Origin: Priestia koreensis
Lineage (GTDB): Bacteria > Bacillota > Bacilli > Bacillales > Bacillaceae_H
Direction of reading: 5' to 3'
DNA: 64,000 bases
Assembly (NCBI RefSeq): GCF_001274935.1
Contig: NZ_LILC01000013.1
Coordinates: 372,001 to 436,000 of the forward strand
Part shown: positions 61,892 to 64,000 of the stretch, one piece after another
How positions within the stretch are numbered: the stretch's first letter is position 1
Layout of the letters: every line of letters begins with the position of its first letter
Notes under the pieces: model-generated
What the model was told of the DNA's origin: nothing
Database searches by the model: none
Seen by the model: only the letters and a program-made list of their open reading frames with translations
Position numbers and translations under genes: made by a program

Positions 61892-61926
61892 ATAAAAAAG
61901 ACCCCCGGTAAAGATACGGGGATCTT
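61892..61926 (-). terminator. Intrinsic terminator of the alcohol dehydrogenase gene
   Basis: Stem GATCCCCG/CGGGGGTC around TATCTTTAC, followed by T6 on the minus strand. Confidence 0.8.
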
Positions 61927-61936
61927 ATGTATAGAC

Positions 61937-63109
61937 TTATAGAGAAGCGCGTAAAATAGATAAAATATCTTCTTTGTTTAATGATTGGAAGTTACCAAAT
62001 CCACCGTGCTTCATTTCTTTTGCCGCAATTTCAGCGATTTCCTCTAGACGATCTTCACCAATATCGTAATCAGCAAGTCGTGAAGGTGCCCCAAGACTTG
62101 ACCAGAATGCACTCAATCGATCGATTCCTTCTAATGCAACTTCCTTATCACTTTTTCCTTCTGTTTCAAGGTCAAACATGCTCATCATTAGACCCTTCAT
62201 ACGTGTTACATCTTGGTCCACCACGTGTCTCATCCAGTTCGGGAATAAAATCGCAAGGCCACCTGCATGCGGAATATCGTATACTGCAGATACAGCATGT
62301 TCAATCGTGTGAGATGCCCAGTCACCAAAGTAACCCATTTGCAATGTTCCATTAAGGGCAATCGTACCGGAATATAAAATCGTTTCACGATGCGTGTAGC
62401 TTTGTAAATCCTCTAGCAGTTTTGGTGCTGTTTCGATCACTGTTTGAAGAACAGAATAGCACATACGGTCTTGAAGAGGCGTATTTGTTACGTTGTGGAA
62501 ATATTGTTCAAATACGTGGCTCATCATGTCAACCATGCCGTACACCGTTTGATCTCTCGGAACCGACATCGTGTTCGTTGGATCTAGAATGGAGAACGCT
62601 GGGTGTGTCGCTGGGCTACCCCATACGTATTTCTCATTAGTTTCCCAGTTTGTAATAACAGAATCAGGATTCATTTCTGAACCAGTTGCTGCAAGCGTTA
62701 GCACTGTTCCGAACGGAAGAGCTTTTGTTGCTGCTACCTGTTTGTTAATAATATCCCAAACGTCTCCTTCATACACCGCTCCTGCTGCAATCGCTTTTGT
62801 ACAGTCAATAACGCTTCCACCGCCAACCGCTAGTAGAACGTCGATTTGTTCATTTTTACAAATCTCAATTCCTTTTTTAACGGTTGCTAAGCGAGGGTTC
62901 GGTTCCACTCCGGCCAGTTCGTGTACATTAACGTCTAGCTCAGCTAAAATGGTGTTGATTTGATCGTAAAGACCGTTTCGCTTAATGCTTCCACCACCGT
63001 AAACGAGCAATACGTTACGGCCATATTGAGGAAGTTCTTCTTTTAAAGCTCCAACTTGGTCTTTTCCAAAAATAAGTTTCGTTGGATTTTTATACTGAAA
63101 ATTTTCCAT
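61937..63109 (-). CDS. Iron-containing alcohol dehydrogenase (YugJ / butanol dehydrogenase-like)
   Basis: A 390-aa group III alcohol dehydrogenase starting [20 protein letters not shown]. The nucleotide motif is [17 protein letters not shown], with [13 protein letters not shown], and the metal histidines lie in the [20 protein letters not shown] and AGG segment. It is likely NAD(P)H-dependent and acts on butanol or other aldehydes. ATG 63109 follows AGGAGG; the frame is open to 63211 but without a site. Confidence 0.9.
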   Translation of the reverse strand: MENFQYKNPTKLIFGKDQVGALKEELPQYGRNVLLVYGGGSIKRNGLYDQINTILAELDVNVHELAGVEPNPRLATVKKGIEICKNEQIDVLLAVGGGSVIDCTKAIAAGAVYEGDVWDIINKQVAATKALPFGTVLTLAATGSEMNPDSVITNWETNEKYVWGSPATHPAFSILDPTNTMSVPRDQTVYGMVDMMSHVFEQYFHNVTNTPLQDRMCYSVLQTVIETAPKLLEDLQSYTHRETILYSGTIALNGTLQMGYFGDWASHTIEHAVSAVYDIPHAGGLAILFPNWMRHVVDQDVTRMKGLMMSMFDLETEGKSDKEVALEGIDRLSAFWSSLGAPSRLADYDIGEDRLEEIAEIAAKEMKHGGFGNFQSLNKEDILSILRASL

Positions 63110-63268
63110 AAGTCGTTTCCTCCTAGTTTTATTATGTAGTTTATTTGCTGTTCTCTTTAGGATAAGAACGTCATTATAGTAATAAATTGTTCGACAATCA
63201 AGCATAATCATTCACTTCATAAACTATTTATTTTTTCACAATCTTCCTATAAGTGCCGAAATGCATCA

Positions 63269-63298
63269 AAAAAAAGCATTCACCTTAGTGAATGCTCT
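63269..63298 (-). terminator. Intrinsic terminator of the gene at 63309
   Basis: Stem GAGCATTCAC/GTGAATGCTT with loop TAAG and T8 on the minus strand. Confidence 0.85.
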
Positions 63299-63308
63299 TC
63301 CTATCATT

Positions 63309-64000
63309 TTATTCAACTCTGATAAATATCTGCTCCTTGGCATCCTCAGGAAACACACCGAAATCATTCATTGTACGTAAAATGATTTCGTTTATTTTCT
63401 CTAGCTCACTGCCGTTTTGCCAATGTGGATATGAAGCAAAAAGCGTTCTTAGCTCATTTCCTAGCTCTTCAAAATGTGTCATCCAATAGCTTTCCTCAAA
63501 CAATAAACGAATTTGGGAACGAAGCTCTTTTTTGTTTTCTTCACTCGCTTGAAGACCGTCAATATTACCATGAATGGCTGCGGCGATAAAAAGTACATAC
63601 CCCATGTCTTCATAAATACTTCTAAGCAAGTGATGATAATTTCCTTGATGGTTGTTTTTATGATAAACCGTTCGGTCGTAAAACCAATTCAGCACCCCAT
63701 GCAATGACTCGATCCCCAAATCTCCTGGTGCAAACATGGACGCGGCCTTTCGTGAGGCATAGTATTTCTGCCAGGTATGAAGAGACAGCTTTCCTAAAAG
63801 CGATGGCAACAAATTGCGTTTGGCATCGTCAGCTAGCTTTTGAGTCGTATACTGATCGATACGTGCAAGCTCATGATAAATTGCATACTTCACTTGTTTA
63901 CTCGCTTCGGCATATTCATCGGTTGGTGAAAACAAGGCCTCAAGTCCCTCATAGCGTAAAAACAACGCCTGCTCTTCTTCCCCTGCTTCGTTTGTATAAA
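63309..64000 (-). CDS. Unidentified soluble protein, 5' end outside the window
   Basis: The frame runs to the right edge of the window (reading TNEAGEEEQALFLRYEGL), so the start is not visible; an apparent TTG at 63965 is internal. The visible 230 residues are helical and Tyr/Trp/His-rich (WFYDRTVYHKNNHQGNYHHL, YEDMGYVLFIAAAIHGNIDG), without membrane segments. I do not recognise the family. Followed by a good terminator. Confidence 0.7.
   Translation of the reverse strand, partial: YTNEAGEEEQALFLRYEGLEALFSPTDEYAEASKQVKYAIYHELARIDQYTTQKLADDAKRNLLPSLLGKLSLHTWQKYYASRKAASMFAPGDLGIESLHGVLNWFYDRTVYHKNNHQGNYHHLLRSIYEDMGYVLFIAAAIHGNIDGLQASEENKKELRSQIRLLFEESYWMTHFEELGNELRTLFASYPHWQNGSELEKINEIILRTMNDFGVFPEDAKEQIFIRVE

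Overview
The window is low-GC Firmicute DNA and most resembles a Bacillus/Priestia (B. megaterium-like) chromosome. The evidence is a conserved Bacillus gene order read right to left (lexA, yneA, yneB, ynzC, tkt, sirA, yneF, then ccdA, yneI, ccdC, yneK), plus a Spo0E-like phosphatase and HemAT-type sensors. That order is interrupted between yneF and the ABC-transporter/ccdA block by a 35.4-kb integrated element. All family names come from reading the sequence; no database search was possible.

Left chromosomal flank (1-11387): a truncated CapA-family protein, small membrane and stress proteins, a DCC thiol oxidoreductase, yneK, ccdC, a UPF0316 protein, yneI, ccdA, a 57-aa Spo0E-like protein, a heterodimeric ABC exporter (YheH/YheI = BmrD/BmrC type) behind an attenuator-like leader, and a lipoprotein.

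Integrated element (11388-46986): it is bounded by a 161-bp direct repeat (160/161 identical) that carries the last 28 codons of yneF. The tyrosine integrase lies next to the right copy, and the intact yneF is on the right. From right to left it holds: integrase; a small gene; a putative replication initiator with a possible antisense RNA; a HEPN-motif protein; a Cro/CI-type regulator divergent from an arbitrium pair (aimR, aimP); an early operon of unknown proteins; a DESH helicase; a YonO/QDE-1-like two-barrel RNA polymerase split over two overlapping reading frames; a stretch of small genes with a tRNA-like gene and a compact structured segment; then small terminase, serine recombinase, large terminase, portal, head morphogenesis, scaffold, P22-like coat, connectors, major tail, frameshifted tail chaperones and tape measure. 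The virion genes stop at the tape measure. There is no distal tail, tail-tip, fibre, holin or endolysin gene. A 56-bp near-palindrome, present again in inverted orientation 19.7 kb away after the helicase, sits exactly at that point. Beyond it come a membrane-anchored Mrr-type nuclease, a small regulator, an FtsK-like ATPase, a replication-relaxation protein, two pilin-like membrane proteins, a family of tiny MPRK proteins and an SLH-domain secreted protein.

Right chromosomal flank (46987-64000): yneF, sirA, tkt, ynzC, yneB, yneA and lexA with LexA boxes, a CorA-like membrane protein, a broken beta-propeller gene, a DHA2-type drug exporter, a dCache chemoreceptor, two tandem HemAT-like globin sensors (one lacking the proximal haem histidine), a manganese catalase, an iron alcohol dehydrogenase and a partial unknown gene.

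Working model (inference): the element is a lysogenic, arbitrium-regulated mobile element. It probably makes its own RNA polymerase for part of its genome. It encodes capsids and packaging but appears to lack tail-tip and lysis functions. It is therefore either a rearranged prophage, a satellite-like element that borrows functions, or a hybrid that also carries a conjugation-like DNA-translocation module.
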